DNA from: Ascidiaceihabitans sp.
Lineage (GTDB): Bacteria; Pseudomonadota; Alphaproteobacteria; Rhodobacterales; Rhodobacteraceae
DNA: 40,908 nt
Assembly (NCBI GenBank): GCA_029251465.1
Contig: JAQXDI010000026.1
Coordinates: 1 to 40,908, forward strand
Direction: 5' to 3'
A program made the position numbers and the translations under genes. Positions 8,469-16,736 of this stretch are shown here, in pieces (the stretch's first letter is position 1; each line of letters opens with the position of its first letter). A model generated the notes under the pieces. That model saw nothing but the letters and a program-made list of their open reading frames with translations, searched no databases and had not been told where the DNA came from.

Positions 8469-9274
8469 AGCATCGGGTGCCGGTTCACGTCTTTGTACAG
8501 CAGATAGCGGAACGGTTCGTCACCCGTCGCGATGCAGGCTTGTGGGCAGAAGGCGCGCAGCCACATGAAATCGGACGGGCCGACGTTAACCCAGTCTTTG
8601 TTAAGCAGATATTCGGCGGTGCCTTGCAGCACGTACAGCCCGTGTTCCATCACATGGGTTTCCGCAAACGGGATCCGTCCACCTGGTTTGAAGGTGACGA
8701 TGTTGACGTGCATGTCGTGGCGCAAATCTGTCGGTTCGACAAAGCGGGTTGTCGACCAAACCTCGTCACAATCGGGCATCGCGATGGGCGCGACGTCCTT
8801 GTCCGAGGTCACAAAAGCGGTTGGCAAATCGATGCCTTCTGCCGGTTCGTACTGCTTGCGGATCATGTGGAATTTGCACAGATCGGTGCCTTTGTTGTGC
8901 AAGGTCCAGTCGGCCATGGGTGGGATGTACGCATAACCGCCCTCGACCAAAACATGCGTTTCCTCGTTGATCATCAGGGTCAAAGTGCCCGAGGCAACCA
9001 AAATCACGCACTGCGCTTCGGGGTTTGGTTCGGGATCATCGCTGCCGCCCTCGGGGGCAATTTCAACGGCGTATTGCGCGAAAGTTTCGGCAAATCCGGA
9101 CAGCGGGCGCGCCAAAATCCAGATGCGGGTTTTGTCCCAACCGGGCAAAAAGCTGGTCACGATATCACGCTGGGTGACGGCGGGAATGACCGCGTAGGCT
9201 TCGGTGAAAACAGCGGTGCCTTCGGGGTTAACTGTTTGGTCAGGCAGGCCGCCAGGGGGGAATGCGTAGGTCAT
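8465..9274 (-). CDS. allE: (S)-ureidoglycine aminohydrolase
   Basis: 269 aa bicupin. The C-terminal cupin shows the manganese-binding set of this family: E205, H207 and H211 in the ETHVMEH motif, plus Q245 in FCPQA, with the spacing described for plant ureidoglycine aminohydrolase. The N-terminal cupin (about 45-150) is non-metal-binding in relatives. The enzyme releases ammonia from (S)-ureidoglycine to give (S)-ureidoglycolate, the substrate of the next gene. Databases often call such proteins bifunctional allantoicase/ureidoglycine aminohydrolase, but nothing here indicates an allantoicase domain. Start ATG overlaps the puuE stop, with GGAGG inside the end of puuE. Confidence 0.92.
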   Translation of the reverse strand: MTYAFPPGGLPDQTVNPEGTAVFTEAYAVIPAVTQRDIVTSFLPGWDKTRIWILARPLSGFAETFAQYAVEIAPEGGSDDPEPNPEAQCVILVASGTLTLMINEETHVLVEGGYAYIPPMADWTLHNKGTDLCKFHMIRKQYEPAEGIDLPTAFVTSDKDVAPIAMPDCDEVWSTTRFVEPTDLRHDMHVNIVTFKPGGRIPFAETHVMEHGLYVLQGTAEYLLNKDWVNVGPSDFMWLRAFCPQACIATGDEPFRYLLYKDVNRHPML

Positions 9275-10701
9275 AAAAGGGCCTCCAAGCGCAAGCGCGC
9301 GATGCGTTCGACCTGCTTGCAGGCCTCGGTGAATTCGGTTGCGGTGTCGTTGTCGATGCGCCGTTCAAAGGCGCGCAAAATACCGGCTTTGTCGTGATCT
9401 TTGACCGCTATGATGAACGGAAAACCGTGTTTCGCAACGTAGGTTGTGTTCATGTCGCTAAAGGCTGCGCGTTCGTCATCTGTCAGTGCATCTAGGCCAG
9501 CGCTGGCTTGTTCAGCGGTGCTTTCTGCTGTCAAACGCTTGGCCGCGGCCAGTTTGCCCGCAAGGTCTGGATGCGCGTTCAGAACGCCAAGTCGTTTCGC
9601 ATCTGACGCGCTGCGGAACATCCGGCACATAACCGAATGAACGCCCGCGACGCTGTCATGGGCGGGCCCAAGTTCCAGATCAAACGCGCGATCTGCGATC
9701 CATTCTGAATGTTCAAAGATGCCGCCGAAATGTGCCAAGAATTCTGCGCGTGGCAACTGCGAAGCGACAATTGATTTTGGTTTCGGCGGATGGTTTGCGA
9801 CCCAATGTTCCGCGATTTCGATCCGGCGCGGGGTCCAAACGCCTTCAAACCCTTGGATGTAGTCGATAAACCGCTTCAACGCCTGCACCCGACCCGGTCG
9901 CCCGATCAAACGACAATGCAGACCAATCGACATCATCTTGGCCTGACCGGTCTGCCCTTCGGCATAGAGCGCATCAAACGTGTCTTTCAAATACGCGTAA
10001 AACTGGTCACCCGAATTGAACCCCTGCGGCGTCGCAAATCGCATGTCGTTGCAATCGAGCGTGTAGGGGATGATCAGTTGATCACGCCCGTCGATCTGCG
10101 CCCAATACGGCAGGTCGTCGTCGTAGGTGTCGCTGATGTAATCGAGCCCTTGCGCCGCCGCCAAAGCAACAGTGTTGACCGAACAGCGCCCCGTGTACCA
10201 ACCACGCGGGCGTTCGCCCGTGACTTCGGTGTGCAGACGGATTGCTTCGGCGATGTCTGCGGTTTCGGCCTCGGGCGTGTGGTCTTTGTAATCGATCCAT
10301 TTCAAGCCGTGACTGGCGATTTCCCAGTTGGCGGATTGCATCGCTTCGACCTGATCGGGGCTGCGCGCCAACGCGCTCGCAACGCCGTAAACCGTGACAG
10401 GAACATTCGCGCCAGTTAACAAGCGGTGCAGTCGCCAGAAGCCAGCACGTGCGCCGTAGTCGTAAATGCTTTCCATGTTCCAATGCCGCTGTCCGACCCA
10501 AGGGGCCGCCCCGACGATTTCGGACAAGAATGCCTCGGATGCCACGTCACCGTGGAGCAAGCAGTTTTCGCCGCCCTCTTCGTAGTTCAGCACAAATTGC
10601 ACGGCAATACGCGCGCCATTTGGCCAATCGGCATTTGGCGGTGTTGCCCCATGACCTGCAAAATCACGTGGGTAACGGGGAGGATTGATTTTTGTGTTCA
10701 T
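9271..10701 (-). CDS. puuE: fused allantoinase PuuE / OHCU decarboxylase
   Basis: 476 aa from the ATG at 10701, preceded by AAGGA. Residues 1-305 are a polysaccharide-deacetylase-like allantoinase (PuuE type): NYEEGGE (39-45), ASHGLKW (129-135) and a GLHCRLIGRPGR segment. Residues about 310-476 are a 2-oxo-4-hydroxy-4-carboxy-5-ureidoimidazoline decarboxylase: AHPDL with H377, the TAESTAEQ segment with E397, and the HGFPFI segment. The fusion thus makes (S)-allantoin and then hydrolyses it to allantoate. First gene of the unit puuE-allE-allA-permease with four-base overlaps. It is divergent from HIU hydrolase, whose product is the substrate of the decarboxylase domain. Confidence 0.92.
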   Translation of the reverse strand: MNTKINPPRYPRDFAGHGATPPNADWPNGARIAVQFVLNYEEGGENCLLHGDVASEAFLSEIVGAAPWVGQRHWNMESIYDYGARAGFWRLHRLLTGANVPVTVYGVASALARSPDQVEAMQSANWEIASHGLKWIDYKDHTPEAETADIAEAIRLHTEVTGERPRGWYTGRCSVNTVALAAAQGLDYISDTYDDDLPYWAQIDGRDQLIIPYTLDCNDMRFATPQGFNSGDQFYAYLKDTFDALYAEGQTGQAKMMSIGLHCRLIGRPGRVQALKRFIDYIQGFEGVWTPRRIEIAEHWVANHPPKPKSIVASQLPRAEFLAHFGGIFEHSEWIADRAFDLELGPAHDSVAGVHSVMCRMFRSASDAKRLGVLNAHPDLAGKLAAAKRLTAESTAEQASAGLDALTDDERAAFSDMNTTYVAKHGFPFIIAVKDHDKAGILRAFERRIDNDTATEFTEACKQVERIARLRLEALL

Positions 10702-10769
10702 GTTTTCCTTTTGCGTTTGCTTTGCCCCTGTGGTCAAGCTGTGGCGCACAGATCAAAGGGATGACGGCC

Positions 10770-11129
10770 ATGGCAAACGGATATTTAACGACGCATGTTT
10801 TGGACACCGCGCGCGGTTTACCGGCGGATGGCATCACAATTTCACTGTATCTTTTGTCGGGCAATTTGCGCGAAAAGATTGCGCAGGCTGTGACGAATGC
10901 AGACGGGCGCACCGATACGCCGATCTTGCCGTCTGGCAAAATGACCGTCGGGCAGTACGAGTTGGTTTTTCAAACAGGTGAGTATTTAGATCAGAACAAT
11001 CTGGCGACGGGCGAGATTAAATTTCTGGACGAAATTCCGATCCGGTTTGGCATTGATGACGAAGAAGCACACTATCACGTGCCACTTTTGTTGTCGCCGT
11101 TTGGCTATTCGACCTATCGCGGATCTTAG
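10770..11129 (+). CDS. uraH: 5-hydroxyisourate hydrolase
   Basis: 119 aa, typical for this transthyretin-related enzyme, which turns hydroxyisourate into OHCU. The N-terminal YLTTHVLDTARG signature holds H9, R47 lies in the DGR segment, H103 is near the end, and the protein finishes with the diagnostic YRGS tetrapeptide. The start at 10770 is preferred over an ATG at 10761 because AAAGGG lies nine bases upstream of it. It is transcribed away from puuE, leaving only 68 bases for both promoters, so shared control is likely. Its stop overlaps the 3' end of the metal permease gene on the other strand by four bases. Confidence 0.93.
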   Translation: MANGYLTTHVLDTARGLPADGITISLYLLSGNLREKIAQAVTNADGRTDTPILPSGKMTVGQYELVFQTGEYLDQNNLATGEIKFLDEIPIRFGIDDEEAHYHVPLLLSPFGYSTYRGS

Positions 11130-12040
11130 GTCGCGCGTTGGCGGTGTGGGCCTTTTACTGCGGCGATACCCAGTATGACGCCAGACATTGTTGCAATCAT
11201 TCCTGCCGCGCTGACAGAGCCGTGAAAGCCAATCCAAAGTGGACCGTAGCCTGCGATCATGTAGCCTGAGATCGCAGCAAGGATCGCAAAGGCAACGGAC
11301 CACGCGACTTGGGTTTCTAGGCGGTTTGTCATCAATCGTGCGGCGGCGGGCGGGCAGATAAACATCGCGATCACGATGATTGACCCAACCGCGTCAAAGG
11401 CTGCCACGGCCGCGATCGCCGACACGATCACCAGCGCCAGACCCAACGGCCCTGTACGCATCCCCATTGTTCGTGCGAACCCTTCGTCGAAGGTCGAAAT
11501 TTTAAGCGGTCGCCAGAAGATCGCGATGAACAGCGCGACCCCGATGAGCGTGATAGCCATGCGCGGCAATTCAACTGGCAGCCCAGCCAGCGCGTCGATG
11601 TCGAACACCGATGACCATCCGGTCGCATCCAGCCAAATCAGGCTTTCCAAGTTGCCAAACAGGGCGTGTTCCACATCCAAATGCACGCTGCTGGTATCTG
11701 ATTTTTCAAGCAACAAAACGCCGCCTGCAAACATTGTCGTGAACACCACGCCCATCGCAGCACCTGGTTCAATCTTGCCCAAACGACGGATCAATTCGAT
11801 GGCAGCAACCGCAACAACGGCGGCCCCCGCAGCCCCTAAAAGCATCGGCAGCTTTGCGACAACACCGCTAATCAGGAACGCCACGACAATACCGGGCAAG
11901 ACCACGTGACTGATCGCATCACCGATCAAAGCTTGGCGGCGCAGCACCAGAAAATTACCGGGCAAAGCGCAGGCGACTGCAACGCAAATACCGATCAACG
12001 AAGGAGGCAAAGACAGTGGCACGAATTCGGAACCGGTCAT
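11126..12040 (-). CDS. metal ABC transporter permease (SitD-type)
   Basis: 304 aa integral membrane protein of the ABC-3 family with about eight or nine transmembrane segments. Near the N-terminus it has the family segment LRRQALIGDAISHVVLPG, and the coupling region FARTMG lies around residue 190. It forms the membrane channel together with the permease encoded just upstream (four-base overlap, 12037-12040) and the ATPase. Last gene of the operon in the order binding protein, ATPase, permease, permease, which is the sitABCD order. Metal preference is judged from the binding protein. The gene end overlaps uraH on the opposite strand, leaving no room for a terminator before that gene. Confidence 0.88.
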   Translation of the reverse strand: MTGSEFVPLSLPPSLIGICVAVACALPGNFLVLRRQALIGDAISHVVLPGIVVAFLISGVVAKLPMLLGAAGAAVVAVAAIELIRRLGKIEPGAAMGVVFTTMFAGGVLLLEKSDTSSVHLDVEHALFGNLESLIWLDATGWSSVFDIDALAGLPVELPRMAITLIGVALFIAIFWRPLKISTFDEGFARTMGMRTGPLGLALVIVSAIAAVAAFDAVGSIIVIAMFICPPAAARLMTNRLETQVAWSVAFAILAAISGYMIAGYGPLWIGFHGSVSAAGMIATMSGVILGIAAVKGPHRQRAT

Positions 12041-13242
12041 GCTGGCACCTCGGATGGGGCCGCAAGTCGTCCGTCGATTTCGGTGATCTGGTCGGGGGTT
12101 AGCAGTGTTTCGATGTCGGTTAATCCGTCATAAAGGGCGGCCGCCGCTTCATAGCTTTGATCACCACGTACGATGCTCCAGCGGGCTTCGTCCAGCATGG
12201 CTTTGGCCGCGCGGGCTTGGCCCGAATTTGTCGGCACACCGTCAGGGCGCACGAGATCCGCACGCCGCAGCAGGCGCAAAGTTAACCCCTCATAGATCGG
12301 TTGCGATTGGGCCATAGCCAGCAAACCTTGGCGCAGGTGCACCCGTCGCTGGAACGATCTGTGGCGCAGAAAGGATGACATCACGCCGCGTCTTGGGGCC
12401 AGCAACAGTGACAGCGCGAACAACGCAAAGCCAACCAACACGATGATCGGACCGGTGGGCACATCAGGGATCGCCGCAGATATCGCAGCGCCAACATACC
12501 CTGAAACACCGCCGGCAATGCCGGAAATCAGCACCACGTGGTCCGTACGCTCTGTCCAAAAGCGGGCCGTGACTGGCGGAATAATCAGCAAAGCAACAAT
12601 CAGGATCAGACCAACAATCTTGAGCCCCACAACCGTCACAGCCAGCACAATTCCCATCATCGCCAAATCGTTACGCGTCACGTTTTGCCCGCTGGCTGTC
12701 GCATATTCCGGGTCGAAAGCCGCCAAGGTCAATGGCCGGCGCAAAAGCAACACCAGCGCCAATGTCAACGCTGCCGCGCCGGCGAGGATGGCTGCGTCAC
12801 TGCGCAACATGCCTGCGGTAGAGCCTAACAAAAACCCCTCTAACCCCGCTTGCCGCCCCGCGTTCATCGTTTGGATGATCGTCAAAACAACCACCCCAAA
12901 GCCGAAAAAGACCGACAGAACCGCGCCGATGGCCGCGTCTTCCGCCAACCGAGTTCGCGTGCTTAGCCAGCTGACGCAGAGCAACCCAAGGCCTGCAGAA
13001 ACCGCCGCACCGCCAAGTAGTCCGATCAAGGATCGCCCATCACCGCCAAGCGCCACCATGATGATGAATGCCAGTCCGATGCCCGGCAGTGTCGCGTGGC
13101 TGATCGCATCGCTGACCAGTGCCCGTTTGCGCAAGAATAGAAATGTGCCGCCGACACCCGCGGCCATGCCCAAAAGGGTTGCGCCAATTGTGACCAGCGT
13201 GGCGTTGTAGCCTAGCTGCAAAGTCAGCGCGTCGAACAACAC
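12037..13242 (-). CDS. metal ABC transporter permease with C-terminal cytoplasmic extension (SitC-type)
   Basis: About 401 aa from a GTG at 13242, placed four bases after the ATPase stop; a TTG at 13239 is possible and the frame stays open upstream inside the ATPase gene. Residues to about 290 form the ABC-3 permease core with LRKRALVSDAISHATLPG. Beyond the last membrane segment lie about 110 soluble residues. These contain YEGLTLRLLRRADLVRPDG and a VPTNSGQARAAKAML stretch ending in EARW, which resemble the winged-helix/T-x-x-G-x-x-A-A pattern of DtxR-like domains. Similar extensions occur in manganese/iron permeases and could sense metal, but that role is inferred. The SitD-type permease lacks the extension. 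Confidence 0.85.
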   Translation of the reverse strand: MLFDALTLQLGYNATLVTIGATLLGMAAGVGGTFLFLRKRALVSDAISHATLPGIGLAFIIMVALGGDGRSLIGLLGGAAVSAGLGLLCVSWLSTRTRLAEDAAIGAVLSVFFGFGVVVLTIIQTMNAGRQAGLEGFLLGSTAGMLRSDAAILAGAAALTLALVLLLRRPLTLAAFDPEYATASGQNVTRNDLAMMGIVLAVTVVGLKIVGLILIVALLIIPPVTARFWTERTDHVVLISGIAGGVSGYVGAAISAAIPDVPTGPIIVLVGFALFALSLLLAPRRGVMSSFLRHRSFQRRVHLRQGLLAMAQSQPIYEGLTLRLLRRADLVRPDGVPTNSGQARAAKAMLDEARWSIVRGDQSYEAAAALYDGLTDIETLLTPDQITEIDGRLAAPSEVPA

Positions 13243-13246
13243 CGGT

Positions 13247-14053
13247 TTAGGCCGTCGCTGCAGAGAGCGAATCCATCTGGGCACCGGCCAAGCGCCCACC
13301 ATAGGTTGCTTGCAAATTTTCTTGGGTAAAGACGTCAGCGACGGGACCAGCCGCCACAGCTTGAGTATTGATCAGGAACACGTCGTCAAAATATTCAGCA
13401 ACCGTCGACAAATCGTGGTGCACTGCAACAACGGTTTTGCCCGCGTCACGCAAAGATTTCAGCACATCGATGATTGCCTTTTCCGTCGCGGCATCGACAC
13501 CTGCAAAGGGTTCGTCCAGCAGATACAAATCAGCCTGTTGCGCCAAAGCACGGGCCAGAAACACACGTTGTTGTTGCCCGCCGGACAGTTGCCCGATTTG
13601 ACGGGTCGCAAAGTCTTGCATGCCGACACGGGCCAGACAATCCAACGCTTGGGCGCGGTGATGCGCGCGCACGCGGCCAAGCAGACCAAGTTGCGCATAC
13701 AGTCCCATCATCACCACATCGATTACCCGCGTCGGGAAATCCCAATCGACACTGGCGCGTTGCGGCACATAGGCGATCCAGTCCCGTTGGCGCGCCACAG
13801 TTTTGCCAAACACGGTGGACGTGCCCGCAAGCGGCGTAATGATGCCAAGCGCGGCCTTGAGCAGCGTCGATTTACCCGCGCCGTTTGGTCCGATGATCGC
13901 AGTCATGGCACCGGGGCGCACGGTCATATCAACCGAGAACACTGCTGGTTTTTGGCCGTATGACACTGTCATGCCACGGATCGCGAGCGGGCTTTGATCC
14001 CGTGCTGCGCGATCAGCGCTTTGTCCGTTTAGGGTCGCCAGTTCAATGCTCAT
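13247..14053 (-). CDS. metal ABC transporter ATP-binding protein (SitB-type)
   Basis: 268 aa ABC ATPase with a complete set of motifs: Walker [10 protein letters not shown] (55-63), Q-loop Q98, signature LSGGQ (156-160), Walker B LYLLDEP (176-182) and H-loop HH at 212-213. The [17 protein letters not shown] segment after the Q-loop is characteristic of ATPases of manganese/iron/zinc importers. The protein sits on the cytoplasmic side and drives the two downstream permeases. It begins two bases after the stop of the binding protein gene. An N-terminal extension of about 20 residues before the ATPase fold looks unstructured. Confidence 0.93.
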   Translation of the reverse strand: MSIELATLNGQSADRAARDQSPLAIRGMTVSYGQKPAVFSVDMTVRPGAMTAIIGPNGAGKSTLLKAALGIITPLAGTSTVFGKTVARQRDWIAYVPQRASVDWDFPTRVIDVVMMGLYAQLGLLGRVRAHHRAQALDCLARVGMQDFATRQIGQLSGGQQQRVFLARALAQQADLYLLDEPFAGVDAATEKAIIDVLKSLRDAGKTVVAVHHDLSTVAEYFDDVFLINTQAVAAGPVADVFTQENLQATYGGRLAGAQMDSLSAATA

Positions 14054-14055
14054 TC

Positions 14056-15018
14056 TTAGCTTTCCAAACCTAGTTTGCCTTGCATTCCGCCGGCGGGCAC
14101 ATCGGCCCCCAATGCGGATGCAATTGTCGTCACGTTGTGGTCGATCATGCCCAGATACGTGCCCTCATAGGTGCCATCGACACCCATCGCATCGCTGAAC
14201 AACTCGCCGCCAATTTTGACGGTGTGTCCTTGGGCTGCGGCCCCTTCGATCAAGGCGCGCACGTTGCGATCTGACACCGAACTTTCGACAAAAACCGCCT
14301 CAAGCTTGCGATCCACCAGCATGTCAACCAACGCACTGACGCGGTTCAGGCCTGCTTCTGATTGCGTCGAAATTCCTTGGATACCAATCACTTCGAACCC
14401 GTATGCCCGCCCGAAATAGCTAAAGGCATCGTGGGCCGTCAGCAGAATACGTTGCGCGCTCGGGACTTTATTCAAGGTCACGTCGGCGTAGTCTGCAAGT
14501 GCGACCAACTCGGCCTTGTAGGTGTCCGCGTTGGCGGCAAAAGTCGCGCTCATCTCCGGTCGTTGCTCGCTTAGGGCAGCCGCAACCGCGTCCACAACCA
14601 TGACCCACATGTTCGGATCCATCCAGACGTGCGGATCAAAACGGTTTGCGTAATCTTCGTGGCTCAGCAACTGGTCTTTGGGCAAACCTTCGGCGACAGC
14701 AACGACGCGGCGTTTGCGGCTAAGTTCTTCAAAGAAACGCTCCATCTGCGCCTCGAGATACAGACCATGCCACAGCACCAGATCGGCACGCGTCATGGCG
14801 ACAATATCGCTACGGGTTTGACGATAGGCATGCGGATCAACGCCCGGCCCCATCAGTGCGCGCACAACAACAGCGTCACCGCCAACACGGCGCGCGGCAT
14901 CGGCAATCATGCCCGTGGTCGCAACGATTTTCAACGCACCAGCGGCCCACACAGGGGTCGCCATGCCAACCAAAGCACTGGCGCTAAACGTAGAAAGCAA
15001 TTGACGACGATTGATCAC
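14056..15018 (-). CDS. metal ABC transporter substrate-binding protein (SitA-type, manganese-like ligand set)
   Basis: 320 aa from a GTG at 15018, chosen for AAGGG about eight bases upstream and because it yields a clean signal peptide. The N-terminus reads NRRQLL, a hydrophobic stretch and VWAAG, so a Tat-type signal is possible. It is a cluster A-I binding protein with predicted ligands H63 (DPHAY), H130 (DPHVWMDP), E245 (VESSV) and D276 (SDAMG). His-His-Glu-Asp is the PsaA/MntC pattern for manganese or iron, whereas zinc proteins use a third His; no His-rich loop of ZnuA type is present. First gene of the operon, directly behind Mur/Fur-like boxes. Confidence 0.88.
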   Translation of the reverse strand: MINRRQLLSTFSASALVGMATPVWAAGALKIVATTGMIADAARRVGGDAVVVRALMGPGVDPHAYRQTRSDIVAMTRADLVLWHGLYLEAQMERFFEELSRKRRVVAVAEGLPKDQLLSHEDYANRFDPHVWMDPNMWVMVVDAVAAALSEQRPEMSATFAANADTYKAELVALADYADVTLNKVPSAQRILLTAHDAFSYFGRAYGFEVIGIQGISTQSEAGLNRVSALVDMLVDRKLEAVFVESSVSDRNVRALIEGAAAQGHTVKIGGELFSDAMGVDGTYEGTYLGMIDHNVTTIASALGADVPAGGMQGKLGLES

Positions 15019-15054
15019 GACACACCCTTTTTCATCACTTGTTAGAATGAATAT

Positions 15055-15102
15055 GCGAGTCATTCTCAAAAAGTCAAGCTTTTGCAAATGATTCTCAATT
15101 GC
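15055..15102. promoter_or_regulatory. Fur-family (Mur-like) operator region of the metal importer
   Basis: Bases 15084-15102 form the 19-bp palindrome GCAA-n-TGA-nnn-TCA-n-TTGC. A second, degenerate copy at 15055-15073 keeps GC-A-T-ATTCTCAA, and AGAATGA/TCATTCT at 15044-15066 is a further inverted repeat. The layout fits Fur-family boxes, and Mur is the manganese-responsive member in alphaproteobacteria. Position directly upstream of the binding-protein gene supports metal-dependent repression. No experimental assignment is possible from sequence. Confidence 0.65.
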
Positions 15103-15114
15103 GAGCGTGTGATC

Positions 15115-16062
15115 TCAGTCAAAAGTGATTAAAAAGCAGGCACCTTGGGCGCTGGCTTGCAGTTCGATCTGCCCGCCTCGCGTGGCCAGCAACGACCGCA
15201 CGATGCTAAGGCCCATGCCTGTGCCACCCGCGTCACGGCGCGTGGTAAAGAACGGGTCAAAGATGCGGGATGCGTCACCTTGGGCAATTCCTTGCCCGTT
15301 GTCTTGGGCCAGCATACGCGTGCCGTCCCAGTCGATATCCAATGTGGTTGCGCCATGCGCCGCTGCATTCTGCGCCAGCTGAACAAGGATCGCGCGCAGA
15401 TCCTGAGGTTCCAACGGAACAGGCGTTGTGCCGTGACAAGTGATCTTGAGCGGCGGATCATCCGGCAGGCTATCGAGCAGCAGGCAGGTTCCAACACCTG
15501 CGCTTTGGCTCGCCAACGCGTGGCGGCGCAAATCGTTTAGCAGGGCATCCATGCGTTGGCTCGCCGCGGCAACAGTTTCGCACAGGGCAGTGCGATCATC
15601 CGAGGACAAGCCTTCGGATTGCAACAGCTCTGCTGCACCCTGAATACTGGTCAGAGGCGATTTCAATTCATGCGTGACGTGATCCGCGTAGGCCCGCAAG
15701 GACGCTGCACGACTGTTCAGGGTCGCGCCCATATCGATCACGCTTTGGCCCAAATCGCGAAATTCCGGCGTGCCGAAATGTGTGGGGGCTGGCGCGTCCA
15801 TTTGGCCCGCCTTGATCGCCTTTGCATGGGCCGTCAGCGCGTAAACCGGACGTAGAACCAAGCGCCAAAGCAGCAAGCCAAGGATCGCTGTGGCGACCAG
15901 CGCGATCCAGAACACCAGCCACGCGGCCTCGCCCCAGCCCAGCACATTTCCCCAAAGGCGGAAATACACGATCCCGATCAGCGGCGTCAAAAGCACCCCT
16001 GCCAGACCACCGCCGATCACCAGCGCCAAAGGTGGGCGCCATTTGCGGCTTATTCTGTGCAT
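15115..16062 (-). CDS. sensor histidine kinase
   Basis: 315 aa. Two membrane segments (about 12-34 and 47-69) flank a very short periplasmic loop, so a small-molecule sensor domain is lacking. A HAMP-like linker leads to the HisKA box, with the phosphoacceptor H131 in DHVTHELKSPL. The ATPase domain has the N box (AQNAAAHG), G1 (DNGQGIA), F box (FDPFFTT) and G2 (GGTGMGLSI). The architecture and pairing resemble CreC-like kinases, but the protein is much shorter than CreC. The start overlaps the response regulator by 13 bases. It is the last gene of a DUF4173-regulator-kinase unit, and the next gene downstream is the separately controlled metal importer. Confidence 0.92.
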   Translation of the reverse strand: MHRISRKWRPPLALVIGGGLAGVLLTPLIGIVYFRLWGNVLGWGEAAWLVFWIALVATAILGLLLWRLVLRPVYALTAHAKAIKAGQMDAPAPTHFGTPEFRDLGQSVIDMGATLNSRAASLRAYADHVTHELKSPLTSIQGAAELLQSEGLSSDDRTALCETVAAASQRMDALLNDLRRHALASQSAGVGTCLLLDSLPDDPPLKITCHGTTPVPLEPQDLRAILVQLAQNAAAHGATTLDIDWDGTRMLAQDNGQGIAQGDASRIFDPFFTTRRDAGGTGMGLSIVRSLLATRGGQIELQASAQGACFLITFD

Positions 16063-16736
16063 GGACCCATCCGAACGCCAACGCCGTGCACAGTTTCGAT
16101 GGCATCGCCGCAGCCGCCCGCAGTCAGTTTGGCCCGCAAATTGCGCAGGTGGCTGTCGACGGTGCGATCGCTGACGTGAATGTTGACGCCGTACATCGCG
16201 TCCGTCAGCGCAGGGCGGGCCGAGATGTGATCAGGTTGTGCCATCAGGTGCGCCAGCAGTGCCATTTCCCGCGCGGTTAGGGCGACAGGGCGGCCCGAAA
16301 CTTCGCACAAATGCCGGCTGGCATCGACGTGCAAGCAGCCCCGCATCAGGCCTGTCGATTTGGCAACAGGTGCAGCGCTGCGTTTCAGGATCGCGCAGAT
16401 ACGAGCGACCAGTTCACGCGGCGAAAACGGCTTTGTCACGTAATCATCGCCGCCCAGCTCGAACCCCAAGACCCGGTCGATTTCATCGTCCCTCGCGGTC
16501 AAAAACAACACCGGTGTTTGATCGGTTGTGCGAAGAGTCCGGCAGACCTCTAGCCCGTCCATTTGCGGCATGCCGATGTCCAGCAGGATCAAATCAAACC
16601 GACCCGTGCGCGCCTTAGTCAAACCTTCGGCCCCGTCGCCGGCTTCTTCGATGTCAAATCCTGCTTGGGCAATTGCGATCCGCAGCACCTGACGGATTTG
16701 CGGGTCATCGTCGATGATCAGGATGGATTGGCTCAT
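16050..16736 (-). CDS. OmpR/PhoB-family response regulator
   Basis: 228 aa. The receiver domain (1-118) has the acidic pocket D10-D11, phosphoacceptor D53, T80 and K102 in VTKPF. The winged-helix DNA-binding domain (about 130-225) shows VALTAREMALLAHLM and SDRTVDSHLRNLRAKL, typical of the OmpR class and close to CreB-like regulators. Partner of the overlapping kinase gene. Its ATG overlaps the stop of the frameshifted DUF4173 gene, so translation may depend on coupling that the frameshift would disturb. Target genes are unknown. Confidence 0.93.
   Translation of the reverse strand: MSQSILIIDDDPQIRQVLRIAIAQAGFDIEEAGDGAEGLTKARTGRFDLILLDIGMPQMDGLEVCRTLRTTDQTPVLFLTARDDEIDRVLGFELGGDDYVTKPFSPRELVARICAILKRSAAPVAKSTGLMRGCLHVDASRHLCEVSGRPVALTAREMALLAHLMAQPDHISARPALTDAMYGVNIHVSDRTVDSHLRNLRAKLTAGGCGDAIETVHGVGVRMGPCTE

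Noticed and set aside
8477..9397. Open frame of 306 codons opposite the ureidoglycine aminohydrolase gene
   Set aside because: The minus-strand bicupin with intact metal ligands explains this DNA; the plus frame has no motif.
14056..15018. Assignment of the importer as zinc-specific ZnuABC
   Set aside because: The third ligand is Glu rather than His, there is no His-rich loop, and the order with two different permeases fits the Sit type.
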